Shown here: in pieces, positions 21,315 to 32,079 of the stretch
Layout of the letters: every line of letters starts with the position of its first letter
Position numbering within the stretch: the first letter of the stretch is position 1
NCBI RefSeq assembly: GCF_024763615.1
Contig: NC_077223.1
Location: forward strand, 81,096,627-81,160,626
DNA length: 64,000 nt
Reading direction: 5' to 3'
From: Phlebotomus papatasi
Lineage: Eukaryota > Arthropoda > Insecta > Diptera > Psychodidae
The notes under the pieces: generated by a model
The model's input: only the letters and a program-made list of their open reading frames with translations
What the model was told of the DNA's origin: nothing
The model's database searches: none
Position numbers and translations under genes: made by a program

Positions 21315-21382
21315 TGCGACTGAGATTGTTGTGACATTGCGACAGCTGACGCTTTAGTTGGTAAAAGCTTCGATATATATCG
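21315..21382 (-). promoter_or_regulatory. Candidate core promoter of the glycosyltransferase gene
   Basis: Minus strand: TATATAT (within the palindrome 21371-21382) lies 32 bases before the A of TCAGCT (21347), close to the usual TATA-to-start spacing. A better Inr match, TCAGTC (A at 21321), is further downstream without a spaced TATA. The start codon is about 300 bases downstream, after a likely 5' UTR acceptor. Inference from motifs only. Confidence 0.35.
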
Positions 21383-21950
21383 CTACTCTGCGCAAAGAAG
21401 ATATTTAGGGGAGTGATAATAAATTACGCGTAAAAAATCCTTGATAAATTACGTAAAAAAATGTGTGGAATATTATCATGAAGATTTTTAATAGTTTAAT
21501 AGGGAAATTATACTTTGCTTCGATTGATTCCTTTATACATAAAAAAGTATCTTCAGTTCAATAAAAAAAGTATAATAGTAAAAAAAAATCTTATAAAACA
21601 TTTGTTTTTAGTAAGTTACCATCGTAAAATTTGAGAAGGTGGACACTTATGAATTTGTATGCTGAATCAGCATGTCATAATCCGATTTTCGGCATGTCCG
21701 ACTTTCAATGCTGTCCGACTTTTTGAAAAGTACCCTATATAGTACAATATTTAACATAATTATTAACACTATTCGATCAACTGGAAGACCTATTGAAAAG
21801 AAATTAATAATAGCGTCTAATACGCTTTTACCTCTGTTTCCCTTTTTCTCTTTTCTACAAGGTATGTGAAGTAGATATGGACCATGAAGGGTCGATCGTC
21901 ACACCAAAATAAAATGACTTTTAAAGTTATTCGATGCTTTTACTAATGGT
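21383..21950. other. Intergenic spacer start
   Basis: Holds isolated TCCGATTTTCGGCATGTCCG words (21675-21724) of the 19705 minisatellite type. Otherwise nothing recognised. Confidence 0.4.
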
Positions 21951-22541
21951 TAGGGGAGAGTGGGGCAAAAGTTGTCAAAACGATTAATTATTTCACGAGC
22001 TCTGAGAAAAATTAAACGTTTTATAATGAGCATATTTTTATAAGAAATTTACTGCTCTACATCAATGCAGAAAACTATTTTCTTCTATCTCAAAAGAAAT
22101 GTGATTTTCGAATCATTTTCTAAAAGTCGATTTTGTGGAGATTCTTAAAATTGCTGGGGCAAATTTTGTCAGTTTTCGGATAATTTGTGACATTTTACTC
22201 TCGCAAACGTTAAAAATATCAAATAGACAAATTTTTATAGAAAATTTATTCCTCTACAACTTTGTCGAAGATAATTTTTCTCTATCTTAACGAGAAATGT
22301 GCTTAAATTGAGGTAGTCAGTATTGATATTTTCTGTAACTCAATATTCCAAAAACAGGGCTCAAAATTTCATTATCTTTTATTTTACATAATCCTTTCTC
22401 GAATCCCTTGAAACTTTGTAAGTTTAAGAAGGTTCATAAAGGCTATATATAATAAAAATTTCAAGCCTCAGTCTCTTTTATTTTAGAAAATAGTGAATAT
22501 TGAAATTTTCGTTTTGGCAAATTTTGCCCCAGTCTTCCCTA
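21951..22541. mobile_element. TA-flanked MITE (TAGGGGAGAGTGGGGCAAAA type)
   Basis: Left TAGGGGAGAGTGGGGCAAAA, right GGCAAATTTTGCCCCAGTCT then TCCCTA. Two inner direct-repeat blocks (TTTTTATA.GAAATTTA.T.CTCTAC) show internal duplication. Non-coding. Confidence 0.8.
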
Positions 22542-23253
22542 CTCTTTTGCATTTTTTTATTATCTCTAAACTCTAGAGAAATTTATGTTCCTCTGCATGA
22601 AGATTTCTCCTGGGTGTTTATTCGTTGAATTATGTTAAATTACTTTTTGAAGTTGTGAGAGATACGAAAAACTTAAAAGGCGTTAGCGCAATAAATATCA
22701 AAATTTTAGAACGATTTATATTAATTGTCTCTATAACATTATAAATTGGTACTGAAATTGCTAAAAAAAAGTATGAGATTTTGATAAATGGAATAACATA
22801 AAGCCTGACTTGGCCTACAAAGGATTGACTGATATTGACTTAAATAACATAAATCGATGGCTCAGAACGAAACTAGAACAACTAGTAAATAGTCAATGTT
22901 ACAGTTGAGCGATTCAAATGGAAATTTTATATGCTGAGCTGACTGAGTATAGGGTTTTTAAGGTTAATAAGAAAAAACCTAGTAGGTAGGAAGGTAGGGG
23001 GTGCCAAGGAGAACTCAAGAAGCAAGAAAATTGTAAAAAATGAGTTGTTCTAGTCTTATTCTGAGCATTCGAAATATATAACGTAACAGCTTTTGCCTCT
23101 ATATGTTTCCTATTTAAATTTCATTCAAAAAACATTCTCGTTATATTACGTACCGTGATTACGCACCTGATGAGATTGTATACATACAAACGTGTATGTT
23201 TACCTACGATTGAGGGTTACTTTCTGAAATCATTTTTGAAATACGCCTAAATG
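22542..23253. other. Intergenic DNA, nothing recognised
   Basis: No repeat pair, RNA or convincing frame seen. Confidence 0.4.
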
Positions 23254-26103
23254 TAGGGGAAAGTGACCATGCTTGATACGATCCAAGCTTGATAATAACA
23301 AATTTTTTCCTATGTTAATCAATTATTGTGACTCGTGGCAATATATTTCAGTAGCTGGTCCTGAGCCACATATTTCCTAAAAAAAATAGGATCCTAGCTC
23401 TTTTTTCCTAGGTTCAGGAAGCAAAAATCAAAAATAGGTCCAAAACTGTAATTTCGATACATGATATTTCATAAGTTTTTTCTTAATTAATGTCACTGTT
23501 CAGGAAATCTACTATCATAAGCACATAGAGGGTTGATTAGTATTAATATTTATGTAAAAATATTTTTACTTTGTGGACACTGTTTTGTGGGTGATGTCAA
23601 ATTCATAAATTCGACCTCTGTCCATCCTGTATTTTAAGAAAAGTCCCTGAATGATAATTTATATGTGGCAACTCTACCATTAGATGTGATTCTTTCATAA
23701 TCACATCTATTGTAATCCTTCAATTTTATCGACAACTAGAAATTACTAAGTAAAACACTTAAAGCCGATTAACAAAAGTAATCTGATTCTATTAGGCATC
23801 AGTTGAGTAATTATGAAAGCAAATTCGCATAATTTTTGCATAAAAACAATTCTTTTGTGTGTACAAACCGCATATGCACTGAAAGAATCACACCGTTCAT
23901 AAACTCTTACAGCTTACAACTGATTTTTGAGTATTGTCTACATAACCTCACTTTTATGTTATTGTTTTTCGCGTCAAAGAAAAAAGATTGTCCGTAAAAA
24001 GGTTGTAAAAAATAGTGATACAAAGTAAGGTAAGTTTATTGTAATTAGTTTAGAAATAAAAAAAAACATTCTATTTCATTTATTTATGCAGAAATGGAGA
24101 AAAACAAACAAAAGGCAGAAAACGCAGCACTACCGATGAGGCAATCATGCTGACACCTCTTCAGGAAATTCTCCAAGGCAGGCTGAGAATTAAGGACGCT
24201 TCAGCCTTTGGAATACCGCTTCCTTGTTAATCTCTTCCACAGATTCTTTTGCAAAAATCGTTCCGCAAGATGCGATAATTCGCAAACCAATCCCGAAATG
24301 ATGCAGGAGGCAAGTACTGAAGATGCGATAGTTGAAGAGGTTAGTCGACAAGATGAAGTAGTGGTCTAAGAGAGCAATGAAGAAGACGAGGTGTCACAGA
24401 GGAGACAAGGGCGAAGATTATAGAGATGATGATGAAGCTCTTGACTTATCGGTTGCTCTACAAATTTATCATATAAAATGACAGACCCAAACAGTCCTTA
24501 AACTGTTACCGAGCCCCCCAAGTTCCTCAAAACAGTGCAGAAGTTTGGAATCACGACACTATTCACAGGACCACAAAATTCCACAGGAAGGAGGAGATGG
24601 AGATGAAATAACCGCATGGAGGAAAATAAGTGCATTAAGGAGAATTTTGTTAATAATTCAATAAACTAAAAATGTACTAAATATAATGCATTTTTTGGAT
24701 AAACTGTGTTGTTCGGCGATCTTGCGGAGGGTCAACAGTGCATGCAGGAAATTCCAACGAAATCATTATATTCCACGGAGAGCTCAATGGTTTCCGTCAG
24801 TAGGGTGATATCCCACTCGCATACCAAATTCACTAATCTTGAGATCCATTGCGAAGATATGCAAAAGCACCAACAAAGCACCAGTTTCGTAGATAGATCA
24901 CCAGTTCGTAACTGAAGATATCACTTGCACTACCAATCAGAGAGTACTCCTCATCAAAGACTTGAGCTGAGAGATCACTTACTTCTGCTCAGGATGCTCA
25001 TTAAGTTTACGCATTTCAACACTCTTCTTTACCATCTGACTTTATCCTCGTGAATATTCTCATCCTATATGCCGATGCAATATCCAAAAGGGATCTGTTA
25101 ATTTCTTTCAATATAGCACGTATTCTATCTAATCTACAATCTCTTTTCTCCAGAAGATCACCTCTATAGAAGAATCACATATCTCCAGGGCAAGTATATT
25201 TCGCTCATCTTGGCGCGTTTATATGCCCTCCTGAAGCCCACAATGTTCGGATGTCTTAGCAGACACGATTCCTTCTGGATCTAGACCAATAGACAAGCAA
25301 TTAAGACGCTTAACTGCCCCTCATAGTCTCACAACATGCTTACTCGGGGTCCTGTTCATCCGATAAACCTTAATCTGTCGGGATGGGGAATTTTCAGTGG
25401 TGTGTCTCCAAAGAAGTTTCTCGAGGACAACCGGTTTTGCTGAGAAACGGCGGAACGTGGAACTGATGTGGTCTTCCTATTGCAAGTGTCTCCAGTCACG
25501 TATTAACTTAAAAACTTAATAACTCGGGAAAATTTGGAGAAATCAGGAATTTCCACGAAATTATTCACCAAGATGTTTTTGTTTTCCTATGTCAATTGAT
25601 ATAACCTTCAATTCCTGTTGCCAAAATTTTAGGATTGCCAGAGTGACATTTTCATGAACTCAAAGTGGAAAAATGGCTTTCGCTAGTGCCCTAATGTCAT
25701 AAAAACACGGCTTAGAAAAACTACATAAAAATGATTTTAAAACTAATAACTAGTCGTACAAACAATTTTAGCAGATAGATTAGAGTTCTGTCTAAACATT
25801 GATGTGCAATTTTTTGTATCCGGTGAAATTTTTACAGTGAAAATGGGCCTCCGAATTGTCGCATCAATTATTATACAGGAAGGCCCGAGACCCAACTTGT
25901 ATAAAAATCGTCACTGAATTTTCATTTTCTTCTTGAGGAAAATCTAAGGATTTCCAGGAACTAATGAGGTGGGATTATGAACCTAATAAGTAAGACATTT
26001 TTTTGTCATAGTTGAAGAATCGCTTCGGTTTGTGTATTAATCAGAAAAAAATCACAAACCTTGGACATCATTTTACAGTATCAAGCATGGTCACTTTCCC
26101 CTA
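23254..26103. mobile_element. Large TA-flanked element with decayed transposase-like sequence
   Basis: Left TAGGGGAAAGTGACCATGCT then TGATAC; right GTATCAAGCATGGTCACTTT then CCCCTA. The 2850-bp span is the longest of the TA class in this window. At 24107-24222 the plus strand reads KRSTTDEAIMLTPLQEI, LQGRLRI and FGIP, the layout of a pogo/psq-type helix-turn-helix, ended by a stop. Around 25190-25260 a fragment CPPEAHNV recalls the C-PP-x-x-T/AH motif of pogo/Tigger DDE domains. Many stops intervene, so this is at best a relic. Confidence 0.7.
24107..25330 (+). pseudogene. Possible pogo-like transposase remnant
   Basis: Lies inside the 23254-26103 element. The first readable part looks like an HTH_psq DNA-binding domain; later parts are broken by stops and frameshifts in all three frames. 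The G+C content is above that of the flanks, as expected of old coding DNA. Family assignment is tentative and is supported by the TA target site. Confidence 0.35.
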
Positions 26104-26312
26104 TACTATTTCTTGTGTGGGAAATTTGAAGATATTTGATGCTTCTTTTTTTAGACAAAAAAACTTTATTTTATTAAGGTAAAATTTTAGCATGTTCTTA
26201 CAATTTTTGGGGAACCCAAGGTAAAATTTACTCTTTAGTTTCTTTTGAACGATTGATTCTTTTTGTTCTGACTACTTTTACTTCATGTTAAATTCGTTCT
26301 ACGGTCGCCTTA

Positions 26313-27013
26313 ACACTAAGAAAAAACCTAAAAAGTTAATACAACTCTATGGTAGAGATGAATTAACTCTACGAATATCGATCTAATTGTTACTCATTTT
26401 CGTTGTAAATTTTAGTAAATACAGTTGAAACAGTTCTTCGTGCGCGTTGAATTAATTCTTCGGATATCGATGTAATTATTACTCTTTTTCGATGTAAAAT
26501 TTCATCGCGACTGAAGTATATGCTTAAGTGTTTTCGTTTTAAGAATATACTTCAGTCAAGAAGATTTTCGTGTGACAAAGTTCATATGGAACATCAACTA
26601 GAACAGTGTTTCATGAAGACATGTGCGTGAATCATACTTAACATTTCGCTCGGAACATAGGGAACTTGAGGTCAAGAAAATATTAATAAAGAAAATGATA
26701 AAATAAAAAAAAAATTACAAAACATGTTCATTTTGGGATTTGAAAGAGTTATTTTAACTTTAAAAAAGATTTTTTAAACTCTTAAAACAAGTTATTTTAA
26801 CTCTTAAAACGAGTTATTTTCAGTCTTAAAAAGAGTTATTTTAACTCTTTTGTCATGTAAATTTTAGGAAAAAAAAGTTAAAACAACTCTTTCGAATATT
26901 ACACCTAAATAGAAGTAAAATCAACTCTAAAATATAGTTAATCGAAAATCACAACGAAAAAGAGTTAATTCAACATCGATTCGAATAAGTTTTACTCGAC
27001 TATTTTTCTGAGT
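26313..27013. mobile_element. Inverted-repeat element rich in GAGTTA/TAACTC
   Basis: Left CACTAAGAAAAAACCTAAAA, right TTTTACTCGACTATTTTTCT then GAGTAT. The interior repeats AAAGAGTTATTTTAACTCTT palindromes (26740-26850) and the pair GAATTAACTCTACGAATATC / GAATTAATTCTTCGGATATC. Non-coding. Confidence 0.6.
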
Positions 27014-27036
27014 ATAATAAAAGAAATATCTTACAG

Positions 27037-27197
27037 GTATGCAAATTTTATGGATGTATAATGCCATTTCGCGCGGTTTTGTCGGTCCCGAAAATGAACA
27101 TAATCCCGAGATCCCATGTATTTGGCTTCGGAGGCTAGTCATTAACTCTGAGACGGCAGCGGACGCATGGTATGCGGGGTTAAAGTGTAATAAGTAA
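27037..27197 (+). CDS. Possible unrecognised exon (52 codons after an acceptor-like site)
   Basis: After TCTTACAG (acceptor-like, ending 27036) a frame runs MQILWMYNAISRGFVG, PENEHNPEIPCIW, LRRLVINSETAADAW, YAGLKCNK, then TAA at 27195. The translation is compositionally protein-like (mixed acidic, basic and aromatic residues, few low-complexity runs) and the DNA is richer in G+C than its flanks. Upstream the frame is closed at 27018, so splicing would be needed. A donor-like GGTATG lies at 27168. I cannot name the family. The opposite strand is also open (100 codons, 26927-27229) with a GTAAGA donor, so the strand is not certain. It could be a last exon of an unseen gene or an old retro-insertion. 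Confidence 0.35.
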
Positions 27198-28996
27198 TAA
27201 TTTACCATATCAGTGACTGAGTTAATCAAAATCCAATAATTTTACTTAATAAAACCCAAAACGCGCTTTCTCAATTCATGTTAACGACAATTAATGTCAA
27301 ATTTGGAAGTACGGACTTTAACAATTCAGTAATAATTTAGTAATTTTGCTGTACAAAAATACCATGAGTATCATTATTCAATTGAGTTTGCGTTAAATTT
27401 AAAGGGAGTTGGGAGTTTACATTTGGAATTGTATTTCACTACATAAAAAAATGTTTGTGGCGTAATGGTTTATCTAAGTATTCAAATGTTTGAGTCTTCC
27501 TAAAATATTCGTGTCAATCTTTTTTACCTTTTAAGACACTTAAAGCTAGTGCTTAAAGATAGTGCTTCTTTTAATTGATATTGCTATAAGACAATGGTGC
27601 ACCGGTTTGCGGAAACTTCGTATTTTACATTTCGTATTTTACATGATCGTATTGCACATTTCGTATTGTGGAAACTTCGTATTCTAGTACACTACGTACA
27701 TTTAAAAGTAACGAAATTATGTAATGCTAATCAAAACTGAATTAAATTTAATTTTTATATTCTGTGCTGTAATAAATGTCATCGCGATACATAAAATCTA
27801 ATTTACTACACGTAATACAGTAAATTGTTCGAGTAATAAAACACTAAAAGCTTTTGCGAAGTTCAATTTTGAATTGTAACAACGTCTCAAAAGCTGCACA
27901 TTTGTAATGTTAAGATAAAAAAAACATCCACAAAGAGGGAACAAATTGGCCAAAAGAATAATTTATTGTGTCTAAACGTCCAAAGAGACTTCTGGGTGTT
28001 CATAAATTTATATGGTGTCGCGCCAAAAATTGTGGGTGGGAGACAAATTTGCGATTTATGCACAATGTTCTATTTTTGCTTGTTGCAGTTTCTAAAATAA
28101 ATTCAATAGCCACATTTATCGTCACATCGGTCTTATTTTGATGTTCCTCAAAATAAATACGAAGCATCCAAAAATATCTCATTTAGATTGTTTTCACAGC
28201 TAAAAACAAGATTTTTTTTTGTTACTTATCCAATTGACGCGAAGCTATAATTTTTCATTCAAACGCAATAGTTCTAAATCCATGATATCAACAATTGCAA
28301 TCAATTCCACATGCTGGCTCAATAAAATATTTAATTAAATGTCTATTCCGCAGTATTCTTCATTATTTTAACTGCACTATTTCACTCAAAAACCAATCTT
28401 TTGCGCTTCTGCGAGATTTTTTAACAAAATTCCTCGACTGACACTCAAAGTCACAATGAAAGTCAAGAATGAGTTTTTTTTTTCATATTGAGATTTCATC
28501 AATGAATTTTCAAAAAATTTTCTCTCTCTTTGGCTCTCCATAGTTCGTGGCGTGAAAGAAAAACCTCAACGCCAATATTTGAAATGTGCAAAAATAAACC
28601 AGGATCTCTCTCAACATAAACTTAGAAGTTGCGAGCGTCAGATGAGTGCAAATTGCGCATGATAGACAAGGGGTTGACAAGTAATAGGATTAGGCGTGAA
28701 TGAATAGATAATTTAAAAAAAAATGTCTCAGGGTTAATTTTTTACTTTGGGTTATATTTTCTACATTATCCGAATGGATAATCTTCTCATGTGTATTAAT
28801 GGACATTGTTTCATATTTATAACGGTTTTTTTTTCAAGTTTTAGCGTGAAAAAAGATCTGCAGGGTACATTTTTTAACCGATTGGAATACGTAATGATCC
28901 ATTTGAATGGTCTTGGAATTCAGGATAATTCTTTATTGGTTTCAATTGGTTATACGAAACGATAATTTAAAAAAAAGCAAGGTAAATTTCACATAT
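27198..28996. other. Intergenic DNA, nothing firm
   Basis: 27600-27690 has several GTATTTTACA / CTTCGTATT direct repeats. 28000-28182 is open on the minus strand (60 codons) without a recognisable motif. No RNA genes seen. Confidence 0.4.
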
Positions 28997-29215
28997 ATGG
29001 GGAGACTGGGGCAGTAGCAAACATAGGGTAGCACGGAACACTGATATTTATGTCTACACTACTGGAACTTATGTCGACCATTTCTTCAGTGGACAAAGGA
29101 TACTTATAGTATCTATGAATTTATATAGGTCTCGTCCTCTGAGGTATAATATCTAATTCAAAAAAATGTAATGTTTACAACTACTCCGTGTTTACTGCTG
29201 CCCTAGTTTCACCTA
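28997..29215. mobile_element. Short TA-class MITE (GGGGAGACTGGGGCAGTAG)
   Basis: Left TGGGGAGACTGGGGCAGTAG, right TTTACTGCTGCCCTAGTTTC then ACCTA. Its ends resemble those of 51596-52571 (GGGGCAGTAGTAAAC). 219 bp, non-coding. Confidence 0.7.
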
Positions 29216-32079
29216 AGTTAATATCCAATAATTAAAAAAAGACGCAATTCAACTTTAAATGACATGTAAGTTCGGTTTTAGGCTAAATTTTAAAGTTCTA
29301 GATTAGGCCTGAGCCAAAATAAAAGCCGAATTGAATTTAGTAGTGCCAGTTGGCATTCTTCGAAATGCCGCAAAAATTCACGTAGAGAAAATGAGAGGTT
29401 TTTTTAATGTGAAAATTGTTTTATTCCTTAGAGTTAAGTTATTTTCACAAGAAAATCCTTTTAATAATTTAGTTGAATACAGTTATTTGGGTTAATTAAG
29501 AATAATTGTCGATATTACAACAAAAACATTGGGATGAAATTTTGAGCTGGAATACTCATATTCTTTTAAGCTGTCCCAAAATTCAGGATAGGTTAGAGAA
29601 AAACCCTTTTGTACAACACTATTTTGATTAATAAGGAATGCAAAAGTATATATTACAGGAAGGGACACGACTTGCTAATAAGGATAAAATAGAGAAGAAA
29701 ATATTTTGTCGCATTTCAGAGATTTTTTGCAACCGCAGCGCCACCAGACGTTTGTCAAGTGAGTTATTTATGTCTCTATCTCTCTCTCACAGTTAAACTG
29801 CGCGCAACTTAAGAACTTCCATTTGAAGTGATATTTACATTTAATTTCTTTGTATTTTTGCAAGATTCAAGTAAAAGGGTGTGTAGTGAAGAGCTACCCG
29901 TCTTCTGACAAAGATATCAAGAAGACAATTTATTTTTATGAGAGTTTTTCTTTCTATTATGTCTTTTTTGCGCAAAAATATTCATTATGGCACCGACTAG
30001 TAATAAGCACAGGTCTGTTCTAGATATTTCTATTATATTTTTTGACAATCCGTGTTTTACTTGGCATAATTAATATGTTAATTCCGAAACGCATCTTCAA
30101 GTTAATAAATAAGAGACAATTTTCATTCTGGTTGGACAAGAGTAGCGAAGACAATAGGTTTAGATTTATACCAATCGCTCTGAAAGTTATAACAACTTTG
30201 AATTATACGATTTTAAACACTTCGTTTCTAATATTTCGGTTTAAATATTTCGTTTCCGATATTTAAGTTTAGTATACCAAAGACGAAAATACTTAATCTT
30301 AAAATATACGAAAACTGAGTAAGAAAACCGAGCAATATTTCGGACAGCTTGAAATATCCTTCACTTTGAGTAAAATATCGGACAATGCAACTAAATGGAT
30401 TGAAGACAAAATTCGTTTAATTTTGAATATAATTTAAATCAAAATGGTTTATTTGAAATTTTTGTGGAGAGAAGTAGTTTACGAAAACGGTAAAGGAACT
30501 TCTTGTTCGTGTAAACTTGTTTGTTTGAGAAAAAGCACAAATAATTTTGATTAGAGATTTTCTTAATCTGTGGTAGCGACGATTGATTCTTTAAATCCTG
30601 ATCTCATGTAATAAAATAAACACTTTATCACAGATTCAGCAAGGTTATGTTTTTAATATCGTCCACTTACTTTGTGTCTTAAAATTCCACGAACTGCCTT
30701 TTTATTCAGTTTAGTTTCAAAAATGCTTTGAAAGAGTCGCGAAAGAGCAAAAGGTTGCGAGAAACTTGCTGTACGATATTTCCCACGACATGGACGATAT
30801 TACAATCAAGGTATTCGACATAGCATCCAAAACTATGTTTATTTATTTTGTGATGAAAAAAATGATGATTAACTTCTTGAAAAGGCTCCAAACAACATTC
30901 GTGATGTTCTTAAATGCTACCTGTCCGAAATATTGGTCCGTTGTCCTATGCGCTATACGAAACATTGAAAGACCATTTTTCAAAATATCCTCGTAGAAAT
31001 GTCAAAAGACATGTTTAGTAAACGAAAAGATAATAAATCATGTTATTTATCTATTAGATATACCTCTACTATAAATATATGCCAGTTTGATAATAAAACT
31101 CCTACACTTTAATTCTGTTTTAGTCTCTGTTTTGTATGTACTTTGCGGTTCGATATATACTTTACCTCCATAAAATACTTGTTTACTTCGTAATTGTTTA
31201 GCATAAATTTCTTTAGTGATCCTCCTTCTTGCTCTCTTGGTACATTTGGTAATTTTCTATTAATAAAATCATTTTCCACTCTCCGCAGAAAATTGTTTTT
31301 CGTATAAGAAAGTCAATGTTAATTGAAGCACCATGTGTATAAGAAATATTTCAAGAATGCGCACATGTAGATTGGATTATAATTGCGCCATTTCTTCAAA
31401 AAAAAAACCTCCAAATGCGTGCGCATGAAAATTCCATCCGGAAAAGTGTGATCTAGTGTTGGGAAATCAACAGTGAAAAACATTCAATTCGCCTTTTATT
31501 TTGACGATGTTGCGAATTCATGCTGAAGTGATGATGGATTCTTGTGGGATATGCAACTAAAATAGCTTTTTGGGGGCGTCAAAGCAAATTGCGAATTAGA
31601 CAAGCATATGATTTTGTAATCTCTCTTGTATTCGTCTTTGGACAATTTGGGGGTAAGGGAAGATCTGAGGGGAGAGAGTGGAGAGATCATAAAATGCTAA
31701 ACAAAACACAAGAATTTTTTTGGTAAAAATAGAACGGAAGATTGAACCTAGAGTTGTGTTTACAAAACAAAGTGTTTCAGTTTTTTTCTTCCTGACATTC
31801 TCTTTGATTTTTTTTGTTCAAAGATGGTACAGATATTAATGAAGACTTTGCTGTGGGAATTTGTTATTTAATAATTCAACATTCCAGCCAGTTCCAGATA
31901 ATTCTTCTCAGTGCTCGTGCTCCAAGGAGAAAATATTTATGTTTTCTCTGTGCAGCACGAGCTATGTAAGTTCACTATTTTCCGTCACCTTGAAATTTCC
32001 TTTCTTGACTTCTAGAGAGTTTTATTTGGATACGATTTCGTAAATCTATTACTTCGCGAAAAATAGAAAATTTGAGTGA
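29216..32079. other. Intergenic DNA, nothing recognised
   Basis: Short open frames (30042-30266, 30706-30996, 31496-31726) overlap on both strands and show no motif or splice context that I can support. Confidence 0.4.
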
